Origin: Tridacna crocea
Taxonomy: Eukaryota; Mollusca; Bivalvia; Cardiida; Cardiidae
NCBI GenBank assembly: GCA_943736015.1
Contig: OX031056.1
Location: 66,987,277 to 67,051,276 of the forward strand
Reading direction: 5' to 3'
Length of the DNA: 64,000 bases
A program made the translations under genes and the position numbers. This document shows positions 32,172-43,703 of the stretch, in pieces. Under the pieces are notes generated by a model. That model was not told the origin of the DNA. It did no database searches and worked only from the letters and a program-made list of their open reading frames with translations. Positions within the stretch are counted from its first letter, which is position 1. The number at the start of each line of letters is the position of its first letter.

Positions 32172-33962
32172 GAGTAAATTCACCGTATATCGACACCTTA
32201 AGCATATACCTCTATTGAAAGAATACTGAGGAATGTATTTTAGCCGTTCTTCTTGTGACTTTGAAAGACGACTTTTCATTGGCTTAATTTTCAGTACAGG
32301 GCTCTTATAGAAGCATGTTTAAACCAATCACTTAGTCTTTTATAGAAGTTGGTAAAGTCGGCGTTTTTACTACCATGCCCCTATAACCGACACCCCATTC
32401 CCATTTATCGACACCTCTTTTGGTTTTACGAAAAAACCTACAGAAACATTTACTGAATAATCTATATCTATTTCTGCTATCAAATATTTCATTAATCATA
32501 TATTAATTGTTTAAAATGAACACACTGGCGAAGAATGACAGTTGATTTTCTGGCATTTGATATAAAGTTATATTTCCAGGGGGAATGTTTCTGAATCCAT
32601 CTCTTCAACCAGATTTCGTAATATACATGTGTATAATGTACCTTGACTCTCTGAAACCACCTAGGCCAATATCTCGAGCATTTACCTTGGAAAAAGGGGC
32701 AAATAACTGCGGGATGCATTGAGCGGCACCATTCATTGTTAGATGTACATGAATGTTTGTTACCACATTGTACACGTGGCGTTATGTGAACTTTTTTTAA
32801 CATAAACAGTATACCTACTAGTCTATGCAGGCAGCAGAAAATTTGATTGAACAGTGTTGACATCGTCGAGATTTCTTCAGCAGACAATCAAAATCTGGAT
32901 CATTTTTTAGAACATACTTCGTAACTCATCAAACAAACCAAAAGTCACATAAATCATTTATTCTGGCTCGCCCAAGACTAGCTCTTGTATGAGTGTGCAT
33001 GGTCACGTAAGGGTTGTATTTACAGAACAAATCAACAATGAACCGGCGGATTGTTCTACATGGAGGTTTCCTTAATATGGATGATGGGGACTTGTTAAAA
33101 TAAGTCATAATTTTATGTTTTTAAAAGCAAAGAATAGCCAATAAGATAGATAATTATACACGAACTTTGCTCTGTGCAACGAAGTAGCCTCCTCAGTACA
33201 GGTAAGAGCAGCTTTTGGGCCAGATGGAGTTGCAAGGTCAAGCACTCTACCTACCTGCTACCAGTGTGTGAAACATCTAGAGCCTTTGCAGATGCCCTCA
33301 TACTAAATTACCCCTATCTTACAGCAGAACTTTAGTGTGTTATTTGCTCCACTGCACGTTTCACTTTTCTTTGATGATACCCGACCCAACATTTTACACT
33401 AGTTTTTTATTTCATAAAATTCTCCTCATTCATTTTACTTGTGATGGTGTTTGTTATGTCTTTCTATCTTCAGTGCTACAAAAATGCCTGATAGAACCAT
33501 AATATATGACCATGCATTCCCCATTGCGAATGTTGGAAAATTTTCAGCAAAAAGGACGTGTCGGTAATAGGGAACCTATCATCCACCCTTGCGCATTTTT
33601 GAGACTGCATTTCTTTGCTTACATAGATCAAAGTCTGTTGTTAAATCATTATTTTTACTTAAAGTTATCCTTTAAAATGCATGATTTTAACAAATATTCC
33701 TACTGTGAGTAAGAAAAATAGATTGAATCGTCATGTATATATTCCACCATCCTTAACTCGGAGGTTTATACATAGCCCCAAAAACATCAATTCAATCAAA
33801 TTTTAAAACGGGTGCTCTGTTTGGCACAAAAAGGTACAAAACATGTTAATTAAATAACAGACAAAGATATTTTCATACCCTTGGGCTAAAGCAAGTACGC
33901 ATTACTCCAAAACATTGGGGGTGTCGATAAATGGGGGGTGTCGGTGTTAGGTGAATTTACTC
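32172..33962. mobile_element. DNA element with 13-bp inverted ends and iterated CGACACC sites
   Basis: GAGTAAATTCACC at the left is exactly inverted at the right (GGTGAATTTACTC), with TA on both sides, compatible with a TA duplication. CGACACC or its inverse recurs subterminally three times per side (32191, 32388, 32409; 33558 diverged, 33920, 33937). The interior holds a 131-codon minus-strand frame (32492-32887, Cys-rich, unlike any family I recognise) and no recognisable transposase. The Tc1/mariner label is only suggested by TA. Confidence 0.65.
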
Positions 33963-34549
33963 TATTCCAAATGGAAATTTTTGCTTGCTGAGGTGAAAGG
34001 GTTGAGTAATGACTGAAATACTAGAAAGCTTCAACCAGAAACATGAAATGCGAAGGAGAGAGAGTAACTGTTGAAGAAAGAAAATTGTTTTTCTATAATT
34101 TTACAAAGAAAAAAAGTGAAGAAAAGCAATTTGTTGTCACAGTCACATCCAAACTCCATCCAACACCCCACCCACTTTCATTTCCCAAAACAGTGTCTAC
34201 TGCATGAGTTACTCCAGTCCATAATTACAAGAGAAACTGCGCACTGCGACTAACATAGTTATATGTTTTAGAGTAGTCTCCCGTTGTATTGGTGTGTAGT
34301 TGTTTAAATTGTCATTTCAAAGAATGAATAAAACTGTTTTTTTTTCAATCTTCTGTTATGGGACAACTCCTAGACTACCAAACACACGAGTATAACTATA
34401 CTTCTGGACAATAGACTGTGCAAAATATGCAGACTGGTTCTTGTCTGCACCATGTCAAACAGAGTGCACTAAAGGTCAGGGGATACAGAAATATTAATTT
34501 TACCAGACTTATTGATCTAAATGACCTGATTGACTCTGTGAACATAAGA
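33963..34549. other. non-coding stretch
   Basis: A decayed N core near 34405-34460 (TAGACTGTGCAAAATATGC). No exon recognised. Confidence 0.35.
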
Positions 34550-35260
34550 TATAAGATTTTATATACTTTGATAATTATTGTCCCATGTATTTGCACTGAA
34601 TGAAAGTATGCAATGATTTTTCATATTGCACAGTTTCATATTACATAGTTTAGAGCTTTTTCCACGTGTGAGTACGCAATTATTTTAAAACCTGCCATTT
34701 CTCTGAAAATCAAAATATGAAGGGCCACCATTATGAAAAAAAAATCAGCGTCAGACATAGATTTACAAACTTTTCAAAGCATCTTTCCTATCAAAAACAT
34801 GAAAAATAAATAGAATATTTGTTTCCGGAATGATAGTCACTACCAGGGTATGAAAAATTTGCCCATCGAACATACATTTTGACGATAAAATTTTTAAGCA
34901 TTGAAAAAGGATCCTCGGTCACCATCTTATTTGTTTACATACAGTTAGCAGTGGTGACATCATCAAAAGTGAAAATTGAAAATTCTGTGAAAGCACAGTG
35001 TGGCGATGAAACAAATTTCTTGTTGCTTTTTGAATAATTAAGACAAGATAAATCAATGAATTTGATAAAATTTTATTGTTAAATCATGGTAAATTATGTA
35101 AACAATATCATAGAAATTATAATAAAGAGGTTATTGCATTTGTATGGGAATATATTGTATTGAACTCGTTTTTTTGGTGTAGTTGCCCTTGCAAGCTCAG
35201 GCAACTCTCCCAGAAGAACTTGCTGAACACAATATATTCCCATACAAGTGCAATCATAAA
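34550..35260 (+). repeat. family M repeat, copy 2, hairpin at the end
   Basis: Collinear with 26600-27310, with several small indels. The terminal hairpin (TTGCATTTGTATGGGAATAT / ATATTCCCATACAAGTGCAA) is conserved, including its loop GTGTAGTTGCCCT. Confidence 0.65.
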
Positions 35261-35382
35261 CCTATAATATTGGGTTCCAATTTTGTCAAGTTTTACAGTT
35301 TACAATATTGACTCTAGGTGCATGTGTTTCTCTGTGCCCTTATTACCTCCTGTCTCTCATATTGGTCATTGATTAGCAGCAC

Positions 35383-35470
35383 TTAACTCTTCACCACACA
35401 ATCACCACTTTTAACAATATGGAAGAAAAATGGCTTTTGAAAACATAGTGGGAATAGACAAAGAGAGGAT
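35383..35470 (+). mobile_element. HP MITE left arm only
   Basis: TTAACTCTTCACCACACAATC to GAAAACATAGTGGGAATAG; the core is missing. Confidence 0.6.
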
Positions 35471-35548
35471 TTCGTAGTTCCATAAATGCTTAAACACTAG
35501 GGCACAAAACAGAAAAGAGCGCCAAAATAATACAATAGTGAAATTGAT

Positions 35549-35759
35549 TTAACCCATCACCACACAATCCCTACTTTTGACGACCCTGAGAAAGAAGCCT
35601 GTAGAAAACATTGTGGGAACTAACATTTTCCTCTCTTCCCACAATGTTTTCTAACCTTCGAAAAACGAATGTCAACTTTTCAGTCATTTTTATTTCTGTC
35701 GGCTGCAAATGTTTTTGATTTGGACAAGCCTAAAATATTATTGTTTGTTAATGAGTTAA
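35549..35759 (+). mobile_element. HP MITE, hairpin tip deleted
   Basis: TTAACCCATCACCACACAATC to TTTGTTAATGAGTTAA. About 20 bases around the core centre are missing (GTGGGAACTAACATTTTCC), as expected from slippage at a hairpin. Confidence 0.8.
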
Positions 35760-35807
35760 GTATGTACATAATGGCAGTAAGGTAGACTGAAAGTCAAGTT
35801 CACTTTC

Positions 35808-36041
35808 TTAACCCTTTACTCCGTAGATACTCATTTTGACGCATCAACAACAGAAAGCTTTTGAAAACATTGTGGGAAAAGGAGAAATTGCTCGTAACGA
35901 GCAATTTCTCTTTTTCCCACAATGTTTTCCACTCAATCAGATATTTGTATCCTCATTATTTTGTCCATACTTTTGACATAATATTTTTATTTGCTGCTGA
36001 AATGGAAGGGTCTCAAATTGACATAACAGGTAAAGGGTTAA
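35808..36041 (+). mobile_element. HP-A2 MITE (ACTCCATAGATACTCA type)
   Basis: TTAACCCTTTACTCCGTAGA to CAGGTAAAGGGTTAA, core GAAATTGCTCGTAACGAGC. It mixes an A2 left end with an HP-like core and a private right arm. Confidence 0.8.
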
Positions 36042-36073
36042 ACCTCTTACAAATCAACAAAATTGAAACTTGT

Positions 36074-36170
36074 TTAACCTTTTCCCAAACAACAAAATTT
36101 TTGGCTTGTCCAAATCGAAAGCATTTGCAGAAGACAAAATAAATGTGACTGAAAATTTGAATTTCTTTTT
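36074..36170 (-). mobile_element. HP MITE, left piece (split by HINE K)
   Basis: TTAACCTTTTCCCAAACAAC through GTGACTGAAAATTTGAATTT. It continues at 38895 after the 2.7-kb insertion. The two pieces sum to a normal full-length HP element. Confidence 0.85.
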
Positions 36171-38894
36171 TAGCTCTACAGGCTTTCAGCGTGGTTTCCA
36201 TCGTCCGTCCGTCCGTCCGTCCGTCCGTTAGTCTTTTTCTTGTTTACGCGATAAAGTCTGTATTTGTTATCCAATTTTCATGAAACTTGCACAGTTTGTT
36301 TATCTCATCAATAGCTTCAACCTTATCGATTTTGAGAAAAATCCAACAAACAGTATGGGAAAAGTAGCCATTTCAAGTTGAAAATTTCTAATTCTTGTTT
36401 ACGCGATAAAGTCTGCATTTGTGGTCAGTTTTTTGTGAGACTTGCACAGTTTGTTTATCTCATCAATATCTTCAACGCTATTGATATTGAGAAAAATCCA
36501 ACAAACAGTATGGGAAAAGTAGCCATTTCAAAATGAAAATTTCAAATTCTTGTTTACACGATAAAGTCTGCATTTGTGGTCAGATTTTTGTGAAACTTGC
36601 ACACTTTGTTTATCTCATCAATAGCTTCAATCCTATTGATATTGAGAAAAATCCAACAAATAGTATGGAAAAAGTAGCCATTTCAAGTTGAAAATTTCTA
36701 ATTATTGTTTACGCGATAAAGTCTGCATTTGTGGTCAGTTTTTTGTGAAACTTGCACAGTTTGTTTATCTCATCAATAGCTCCAACCCTTTTGATTTTGA
36801 GAAAAATTCAACAAATAGTATGGGAAAAGTAGCCATTTCCAAATGAAAATTTCCAATTCTTGTTTATGCGATAAAGTCTGCATTTGTGGTCAGATTTTTG
36901 TGAAACTTGCACACTTTGTTTATCTCATCAATAGCTTCAATCCTATTGATATTGAGAAAAATCCAACAAATAGTATGGAAAAAGTAGCCATTTCAAGTTG
37001 AAAATTTCTAATTATTGTTTACGCAATAAAGTCTGCATTTGTGGTCAGTTTTTTGTGAAACTTGCACAGTTTGTTTATCTCATCAATAGCTCCAACCCTT
37101 TTGATTTTGAGAAAAATTCAACAAATAGTATGGGAAAAGTAGCCATTTCCAAATGAAAATTTCTAATTCTTGTTTATGCGATAAAGTCTGCATTTGTGGT
37201 CAGTTTTTTGTAAAACTTGCACAGTTTGTTTATCTCATCAATAGCTTCAACCCTTTTGATTTTGAAAAAAAATATAACAAGCGGTATGGGAAAAGTATCC
37301 CTTTCAAGTTGAAAATTTCTAATTCATGTTTAAACAATAAAGTCGGTCTTTCTTGTCAGATTTTCATGAAAATCTCAGTTTTTTTTATATTATCAGTAGC
37401 TTCAACCTAATTTATTTTGAGAAAAATCCAACCAACAGTATGGGAAGAGTAGCCATTTCAAGTAAAAAATTTCAAATTTTTGTTTACGGGATAAAATGTG
37501 CATTTGTTATTAGATTTTTGTGAAACTTGCACAGTTTGTTTATCTCTCGCCAAAAGCTGTATCGATTTTGAAATAAATCCAACAAACAGTATGGGAAAAG
37601 TAGCCATTTCAAGTTAAAAATGACCAATTCTTGTTTATGCATTAAAATATGCATTTCTTGTTTATTTATTGTGTACGTCATAAAGTCTGCATTTGTTATC
37701 AGATTTTTGTGAAACTTGCAGAGTTTGTTTATCTTATCAATAGATTCAACCCTATCGATTTTGAAAAAAATCCAACAATCAGTATGGGAAAAGAAGCCAT
37801 TTCAAGTTGGAAATTTTGATTTCTTATTTAATCTGTTGAAGTCGGCATTTCTGGTTTTAATCATTGTATATTTTTTAGCTCTACTAGCTGAAAGCCAGCA
37901 GAGCTTCCGTCGTCCGTCTGTCCGTTAGTCTTTTTCTTGTTTACGCGATAAGGTCTTCATTTTTGGTAAGATTTTTATGAAACTTACACAGTTTGTTTAT
38001 CTCATCAATAGCTTTAATCCTATTGATTTTGAAAAAAATCCGACGAACAGTATGGGAAAAGTAGCCATTTAAAGTTAAAAATTTCCATTTCTTGTTTACG
38101 CGATAAAGTCTTCATTTTTGGTCAGATTTCTGTGAAACTTACACAGTTTGTTTATCACATCAATAGCTTTGACCCTATCAATTTTGAAAAAAACCTGACA
38201 AACGGTATGGGAAAAGTAGCCATTTCAAGTTTAAAATTTCCATTTCTTGTTTACACGATAAAGTCTGTATTTTTGGTCAGATTTCCATGAAACTTGCAGA
38301 GTTTGTTTATCTTATCAGTAGCTTCAACCCTATTGATTTTGAAAAAAATCCAACAAACAGTATGGGAAAAGTAGCCATTTCAAGTTGAAAACTTTCATTT
38401 CTTGTTTATGCGATAAAGTCTTCATTTTTGGTCAGATTTCCGTGAAACTCACACAGTTTGTTTATCTCATCAATAGCTTTAACCCTATCGATTTTGAAAA
38501 TAATCCGACAAACAGTATGGAAAAAGTAGCCATTTCAAATAGAACAATTTCATTGCCTGTTTACATTATAAAGTATCTATTTGTGATCAGATTTTTATGA
38601 ATTTTTCAGCTTGTTTAACCCATCAATAGCTTTTTAACCCTTTTGAGTTTGAAAAAATTCAAACAGTAATGGAAAAGTAGCCATTTTGAGTTGAAAATGT
38701 CAATTTTTTTGTCTTTTTGCATAATGAATTTCTATGTATGCCTTATGTAAAAGCAAACTCTCTGCCAGTAGAGCATATTCAGGCCCTTCAGGGCCTTCTA
38801 GTTTTCTTTTTGGATCATGAATTCATAGTGTATGCTAGAATAAAAGCAAAATCTCTGCCAGTAGAGCGATATCAGGCTCTTCAGGGCCTTCTAG
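36171..38894 (+). mobile_element. HINE-like element K with 155-bp tandem core
   Basis: Head TAGCTCTACAGGCTTTCAGC, then (CGTC)n, then about ten 155-bp units, each with TTTACGCGATAAAGTCTGCA, TGAAACTTGCACAGTTTGTT and TATGGGAAAAGTAGCCATTT. A second head (TAGCTCTACTAGCTGAAAGC, 37878) and a second array follow. There are two tails, each with GCCAGTAGAGC, a hairpin (AGGCCCTTCAGGGCCT at 38781; a variant at 38874) and CTAG. It is inserted in the T run of an HP element. No protein is encoded. Confidence 0.8.
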
Positions 38895-39031
38895 TTTTTT
38901 TGAAGGATAGAAAACATTGTGAGAAAAGGAGAAAATGCTGGTTACCAGCATTTTCTCCTTTTCCCACAATATTTTCGAAAGGCTTCTTTCTCAGGGTCGT
39001 CTAAAGTAGGGATTGTGTGGTGATGGGTTAA
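38895..39031 (-). mobile_element. HP MITE, right piece (split by HINE K)
   Basis: TTGAAGGATAGAAAACATTG, full core, X arm to GATTGTGTGGTGATGGGTTAA. Partner of 36074-36170. Confidence 0.85.
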
Positions 39032-39339
39032 GTTTTAAAATATCACCTCCTTAGATGGAGAGTAAAACATGCAGTTTTGCCTCTGTCTTAGAAAAACTGG
39101 GTAATACTGATGGAAAAAGGGTAAGAAATGAATATATGTATGAACTTGGCTTTGCTGTCCAGATGATGCCACCCATCTGACCTATATTATCTGATCTGTG
39201 TGGATTCTTCAGGGTAATCAAAACAATTAACATTTGAAATGATGGTGGATGCCAATTTCTGGACTATTTTTGATGGTCTCAGTGCACCAAAGGTCCGTCT
39301 GACCTGCAGAGTTGTTGGTCTGCCTTCTCAAGATTCCTT
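39032..39339. other. non-coding stretch, weak open frame
   Basis: A 64-codon plus-strand frame starts at 39239 (MMVDANFWTIFDGLSAPK). It runs into decayed HP sequence and is not supported as an exon (see rejected list). Confidence 0.3.
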
Positions 39340-39545
39340 TACAAAACGGAAAAATAATGACTACAAAACAGAGCATCAACAAATGACATCCGAACTTATA
39401 ACAAATGAACTGAAGAAGCTTACAGGGTAGAAACATTGTGGAAGAAAGAGATAATGGTGGTTACCAGAATTTCCCCTTTTTCCCACAATATTTTGTATAA
39501 GAGTTTCCCAAGAGGCCATTACAATACAGGATTGTTTTGTAAAAG
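39340..39545 (-). mobile_element. decayed HP MITE
   Basis: GGGTAGAAACATTGTGGAAG, core GATAATGGTGGTTACCAG, and GGATTGTTTTGTAAAAGATG. The left part is only loosely alignable to a Y arm. Confidence 0.55.
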
Positions 39546-39591
39546 ATGAAGTTATGGCTGAAGATCTGAGTTTTACTCCTGTAATGTTCTA

Positions 39592-39688
39592 ACCTTTTAC
39601 CCCATAAGATTTTTGACTTTTGAGTCATATTTTGTCATCTTCAAAATGCTTTTAATTTGATCTTTTCTAACATTTTTTGTAGAGTTTA
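39592..39688 (+). mobile_element. HP Y-arm remnant
   Basis: CCTTTTACCCCATAAG followed by TGAGTCATATTTTGTCATC and GCTTTTAATTTGATC. The hairpin is absent. Confidence 0.4.
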
Positions 39689-39725
39689 ACTACAGCTTTC
39701 ATATTCTTGTCTGCTATGATTGTCA

Positions 39726-39892
39726 GGGACCTATGTGGCTCAGTGATAATGTAAAGGACTTAAGGCCTGGAGGCCCAGGGTTAGACCCTCACTTGGTCCA
39801 CTGAGTTTTTTGTTCTTGGCCGATAACGCTTCAGAACCAGAATAGTGTTGAAAGTGACATAAAACACAATGCAGTCAGTCAAGCTATTCTGC
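39726..39892 (+). mobile_element. tRNA-derived SINE
   Basis: The head resembles a tRNA gene: A-box TGGCTCAGTGA, and a diverged B-box GGTTAGACCCT about 45 bp later. The body ends GACATAAAACACAATGCAGTC. It lacks tRNA folding strong enough for a real tRNA call. Clear target duplications are not seen. Confidence 0.55.
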
Positions 39893-39922
39893 CAAACTGT
39901 ACAGGATTCCCTATTTACATAT

Positions 39923-40173
39923 TTAACTCATTACCAAATGACAATATTTTAGGCGTGTCCAAATTGAAAGCATTTGCATACGACAAAATAAAAGTGACTG
40001 AAAATTTGAAATTTGTCTTGTGAAGGGTAGAAAACACTGTAGTGAAGGGTAGAAAACACTGTAGGATAAGGAGAAAATGCTGGTTACCAGCATTTTCTAC
40101 TTTTCCCACAATGTTTTCTAAAGACTTCTTTCTCAGGGTCATCAAAAGTAGGGATTGTGTTGTAATGGGTTAA
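39923..40173 (-). mobile_element. HP MITE with internal 22-bp duplication
   Basis: TTAACTCATTACCAAATGAC to GATTGTGTTGTAATGGGTTAA. GTGAAGGGTAGAAAACACTG is tandemly repeated just left of the core. Confidence 0.85.
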
Positions 40174-41487
40174 TACACACAGGATTCCTATCTAGAATAA
40201 ACTAATTTTAATTTCAATAGACAGGTTCGCCTTTTCCCACCATGTTTTCAACAGCAACTGAATATTGCTGGATCATAACCTGATGTTATATAAGGAATGA
40301 AAAGAATTTTGTTTTCATGGAGGTATGGGAAAAGAAATTATCTCCCTGTATGAAATACATTCAGTGATGTCATTATAGTTTAAAACATTTGCAGGTTTGG
40401 TAGATTTACAATTAGATGTTCATTACGCCAGAACTAAGTTGAAAATAAGATTGTTAGAACCCAGCAAGTGACAATGACTTTTCAGCTCTCTCTTTTCGAG
40501 TTCACTGTTGGATATTTTTTCAATATTTAGAGAGAATAAATTTAGCTAGCAACTTGAACTTTAGACTCAATAAAAATCTAAAATCAGAAAAACATATTAA
40601 AACCTTGTATACAATTGTTTGGTTTACATTACTTCGTCTGCAAAATAGTTCCGACACTGCTGATTTTTTTTCATAGAGCTATAAAAAGAATTCAGCCAAT
40701 CAGAACTCGCCAATGTTCGTGAAAAAAACTAATATTGAATTATTCGTTGTCTGCGCATGTCATATTCTTCGAAGATTCGACTGTTATATGACGCATCACT
40801 ACTAGCCCCGAAAGCGGGCTGACTGTAATATTACGCTCTACAAAGTAGCAATGTTGAAAATAGCTTTTACAATCATATCAATTCGTTTGAGGAGAAATGA
40901 GACTTGCTTTAGCAACAGATTTCTCTAAACTGGTGATCATAGTTGAGTGAATTGCACGAGGTGGCGTTTTATTGGGTAAACCTTTTTTTGTTTTAAATTC
41001 AAAGTAACGGTTGTCGCGTAGGAAAGTGGTTCAGCTCTGTACCCAGCATGAACTGGCCACCGTTGTATACCGTGTATTACCTTTACACGAAGTTGTATCA
41101 GAGGCGGTAACCAGTCTGTACCCAGCATGCTCATATCAGATAGATGAGTATTTATAGACTGCCATCTAGCTGGAGATAATGTGAATTATTTGAACTTGTC
41201 CAGAACTTGTCCAGATTTTTCTGTCCAGATTGCTGATATTATAATGACATGCATGCACCATTGCATTATAACCTGGGGTCTTTTTATAACATAGTGCACA
41301 TTTCCTTTTTGAAGACTCTTTTGAAATTGATTCTATGATTGAAGAAAAAATAAAGCATTCAATAGACAAAGTTGTCATCAGAGACAGACACCAAAATATT
41401 GTAGTGAATTGAGACATTGCTTTGTTTCCTTGAATTTTAGTTAAATGTTTCCTGTTCCAGTGTGTTAAAGTTCTAAAACCTATGAGA
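40174..41487. other. non-repetitive stretch
   Basis: Apart from a core half (CCTTTTCCCACCATGTTTTC, 40231), no named repeat. It has more GC around 40740-41130 and repeats TCTGTACCCAGCATG twice (41037, 41117). CTATAAAAAG at 40679 lies near CAATCAG, but no exon with a donor follows. Confidence 0.35.
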
Positions 41488-41715
41488 TTTACACCCTTTA
41501 CAGAACAATCCCTTGATTTTATAGCCCTGAGATAGAAGCCTTTTGAAAACATTGTGCGAATAAAATAAAATGCTGCTAATCAGCATTTTCTCATTTTTCC
41601 ATATTGTTTTTTACCCTGCTGGAAACCAATTCCTATTTTTGAGTTTATTTATTTTGTCATCTGCGATTGCTTTCAATTTGGACCAGTCTAAAATTTTGTT
41701 GTTTGGTAAAAACTT
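41488..41715 (+). mobile_element. HP MITE, diverged
   Basis: TTACACCCTTTACAGAACAATC, core AAATGCTGCTAATCAGC, Y arm TTTTGTTGTTTGGTAAAAACTTA. Both TTAA ends are eroded. Confidence 0.75.
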
Positions 41716-41899
41716 ACAGCCTTTTGGTAAGTTGTAGGTAGTTTATATAAAGAATCCTGAATTATAATGTATGTAAATATAGCTACATACATTTACTTCA
41801 TATGCATTTTATTGTTACTCCATAATGCTTTTTATTAAATCGCATAAAATTGGGGAGTAAGAGATTGTGAAAAGACACACAGGTAATAAAACAATCACG

Positions 41900-42010
41900 T
41901 CCTTCAGAGACTGTTATTGCAGGTGCCTTTGGAAAGATCATGGCAAAATGAGAAATCGCCTATCATATGCAATTTCTCCTTTTGCCAAAATGTTCTCAGA
42001 TACATTAATT
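41900..42010 (+). mobile_element. HP-A2 remnant
   Basis: GGTGCCTTTGGAAAGATCATGGCAAA and GCAATTTCTCCTTTTGCCAAAATG resemble the A2 core. No ends. Confidence 0.45.
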
Positions 42011-42189
42011 TTGTATATTAGAGCATAATTATGATCATTATCCGCTGTTTACAAAGATGTTAGCTAAGGTCTTTGACAGGTCTTGATCAACTGTGCCCTG
42101 TCAGTTCACATTATATGGTCCGTCGGGTTACTTCATTGTCAAGTTAGATAAATGAGTCTACTGCACAGGTCGGCAAACAACAGGAAAGG

Positions 42190-42725
42190 CATCTTCGCAG
42201 ACCAAGGATACTAACTCCACTTTGTTCGTTATGTACCTTGGCCGCTCACCTCTTTAAAAATTGAAACACCCGCTGCGCCACCTGTCGAATATCACGAGTT
42301 GCGTAACCTTTGCTGATGTTATTTCTGACAAATCAAAATGCTCGTAATAAAATTGGTTGGTTATGCATCAAATATGGCTGCGCTTTCGGATTCATCACAC
42401 CAAAACAAGACGAACAGACGCAATCATTTGGCTATGGAACCCGTCCTAATACTTCACATAATTGATCATAAACAAAAAAAAAACTCACTAAATATCGATC
42501 GTCTACTCTTATTTGGCAAATTTCGTCACAAACACGACAACTTTCGTTTTTGATGGGCGCCGCCATTATTGTTTTCTGTTTTGCGAAAGATTTCTTGTTA
42601 CGGATGGTTTGATTGGACGCGATGGGTTTTGATCGCATCCAATGAAAAGGCGCAGCGGGAGCTTCGATTTTTAAAGAGGCGAGCGGCCAAGGGTACTACC
42701 CTAGTATCCTTGGCTTGCGAAGATG
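42190..42725 (-). mobile_element. Mutator-like MITE, type F1
   Basis: CATCTTCGCAGACCAAGGAT to GGCTTGCGAAGATG with the perfect 9-bp duplication CAGGAAAGG at 42181-42189 and 42726-42734. Inverted relative to the copy at 12690, with nearly the same length (536 against 534) and high similarity throughout. The high identity implies recent movement. It carries matching open frames that are shadows of shared sequence, not a transposase. Confidence 0.9.
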
Positions 42726-42912
42726 CAGGAAAGGTGGAGGGAGGGATTTGTTAGTTTTGTACAAAAGAAGTCTGCCTGTCAGAACATTGTATGTTATATG
42801 TATATGAAATTCTTTTATTGTATTTTTTTGTGACAAACTACCTTTGTCAAACAGACATTACTATAGAGGCAACCCCTCTCCTTGAAGGTTAAGTTAATTT
42901 TAATTTTGTTAC

Positions 42913-43090
42913 TCAACCCTCTTCCACACAATGACGACTTTTAAATGACCCTTAGGAAGAAGCCTTTTGAAAACATTGTGGGAAAAGGAGAAAATGCTGG
43001 TAACCAGCATTTTCTCCTTTTCCCACAATGTTTTCAAAAGGCTTCTTTCTCAGGGTTGTCAAAAGTAGTGATTGTGTGGTAATGGGTTAA
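42913..43090. mobile_element. fold-back HP element (X arm / X arm)
   Basis: CCACACAATGACGACTTTTA at the left is mirrored by AAAAGTAGTGATTGTGTGG at the right around a perfect core, so the whole 178 bp is an inverted repeat. The left TTAA has become TCAA. Confidence 0.8.
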
Positions 43091-43169
43091 TTCATCTCTG
43101 TGAAGTATGATACCATGTGAGACAACACAGAAGCATGGATCCATAAAATTCATTGTGCTTAACATGCAG

Positions 43170-43564
43170 CATCTTTGCAAGCCAAGGCTGACGATTCACT
43201 ACGCTACTCTAGTCCCTTGGCCGATCGAGCTTGCTTTGTACATTCCCCCGATACGCTTTTTCATTGGATGCAGCCGGCTGTTATTGCAACGAATGAAATC
43301 ACTCATAGCATTTCATCTTTGATAACAATAGAATAGAAGGTAAACATGGAAACCCACGTGGATGTCTGCTTATCGCTTCATTTTGAATAATTGTATTCGT
43401 AAGTGGTTTGTAAAAACGATATTTCATTGGCTTTCAGAAATATGATCTGAAGGGGGGGTAATAACCAGCATCCAATTGAAGGAGCATCACAGGAATCTCA
43501 AAATCAGGCTTAATCAGCCAAGGTAAGATCCACGAAGTGATCGCAACCTTAGCTCACGAAGATG
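43170..43564 (-). mobile_element. Mutator-like MITE, type F2
   Basis: CATCTTTGCAAGCCAAGGCT to TTAGCTCACGAAGATG with the perfect 9-bp duplication AACATGCAG at 43161-43169 and 43565-43573. Opposite in orientation to the F2 copies at 31621 and 57219. Confidence 0.9.
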
Positions 43565-43703
43565 AACATGCAGAGGATTGACCAGTAGCAAATTTTTTTA
43601 CCCATGTTGGAAAACACAGGCTGAATGGGTTAAAACTGTTTGCAGATACTTTAAGCCCCATTTTCACAGGGCTTGGCTCAGTTATATAGTTCAGCATCCA
43701 ATA

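Noticed and set aside
33165-33230. Exon ending CAGTACAG|GTAAGAG
   Set aside because: A good donor, but a stop codon lies just upstream in the relevant frame, and the site is inside the 32172-33962 transposon.
39239-39430. Possible fourth first exon (MMVDANFWTIFDGLSAPK...) ending at GG|GTAGAA in the same phase
   Set aside because: The last third aligns loosely to a decayed HP arm and the GGGTAG is MITE sequence, so the phase match is probably accidental.
39726-39800. A functional tRNA gene
   Set aside because: The B-box is diverged, the cloverleaf is not convincing, and a SINE-like body follows.
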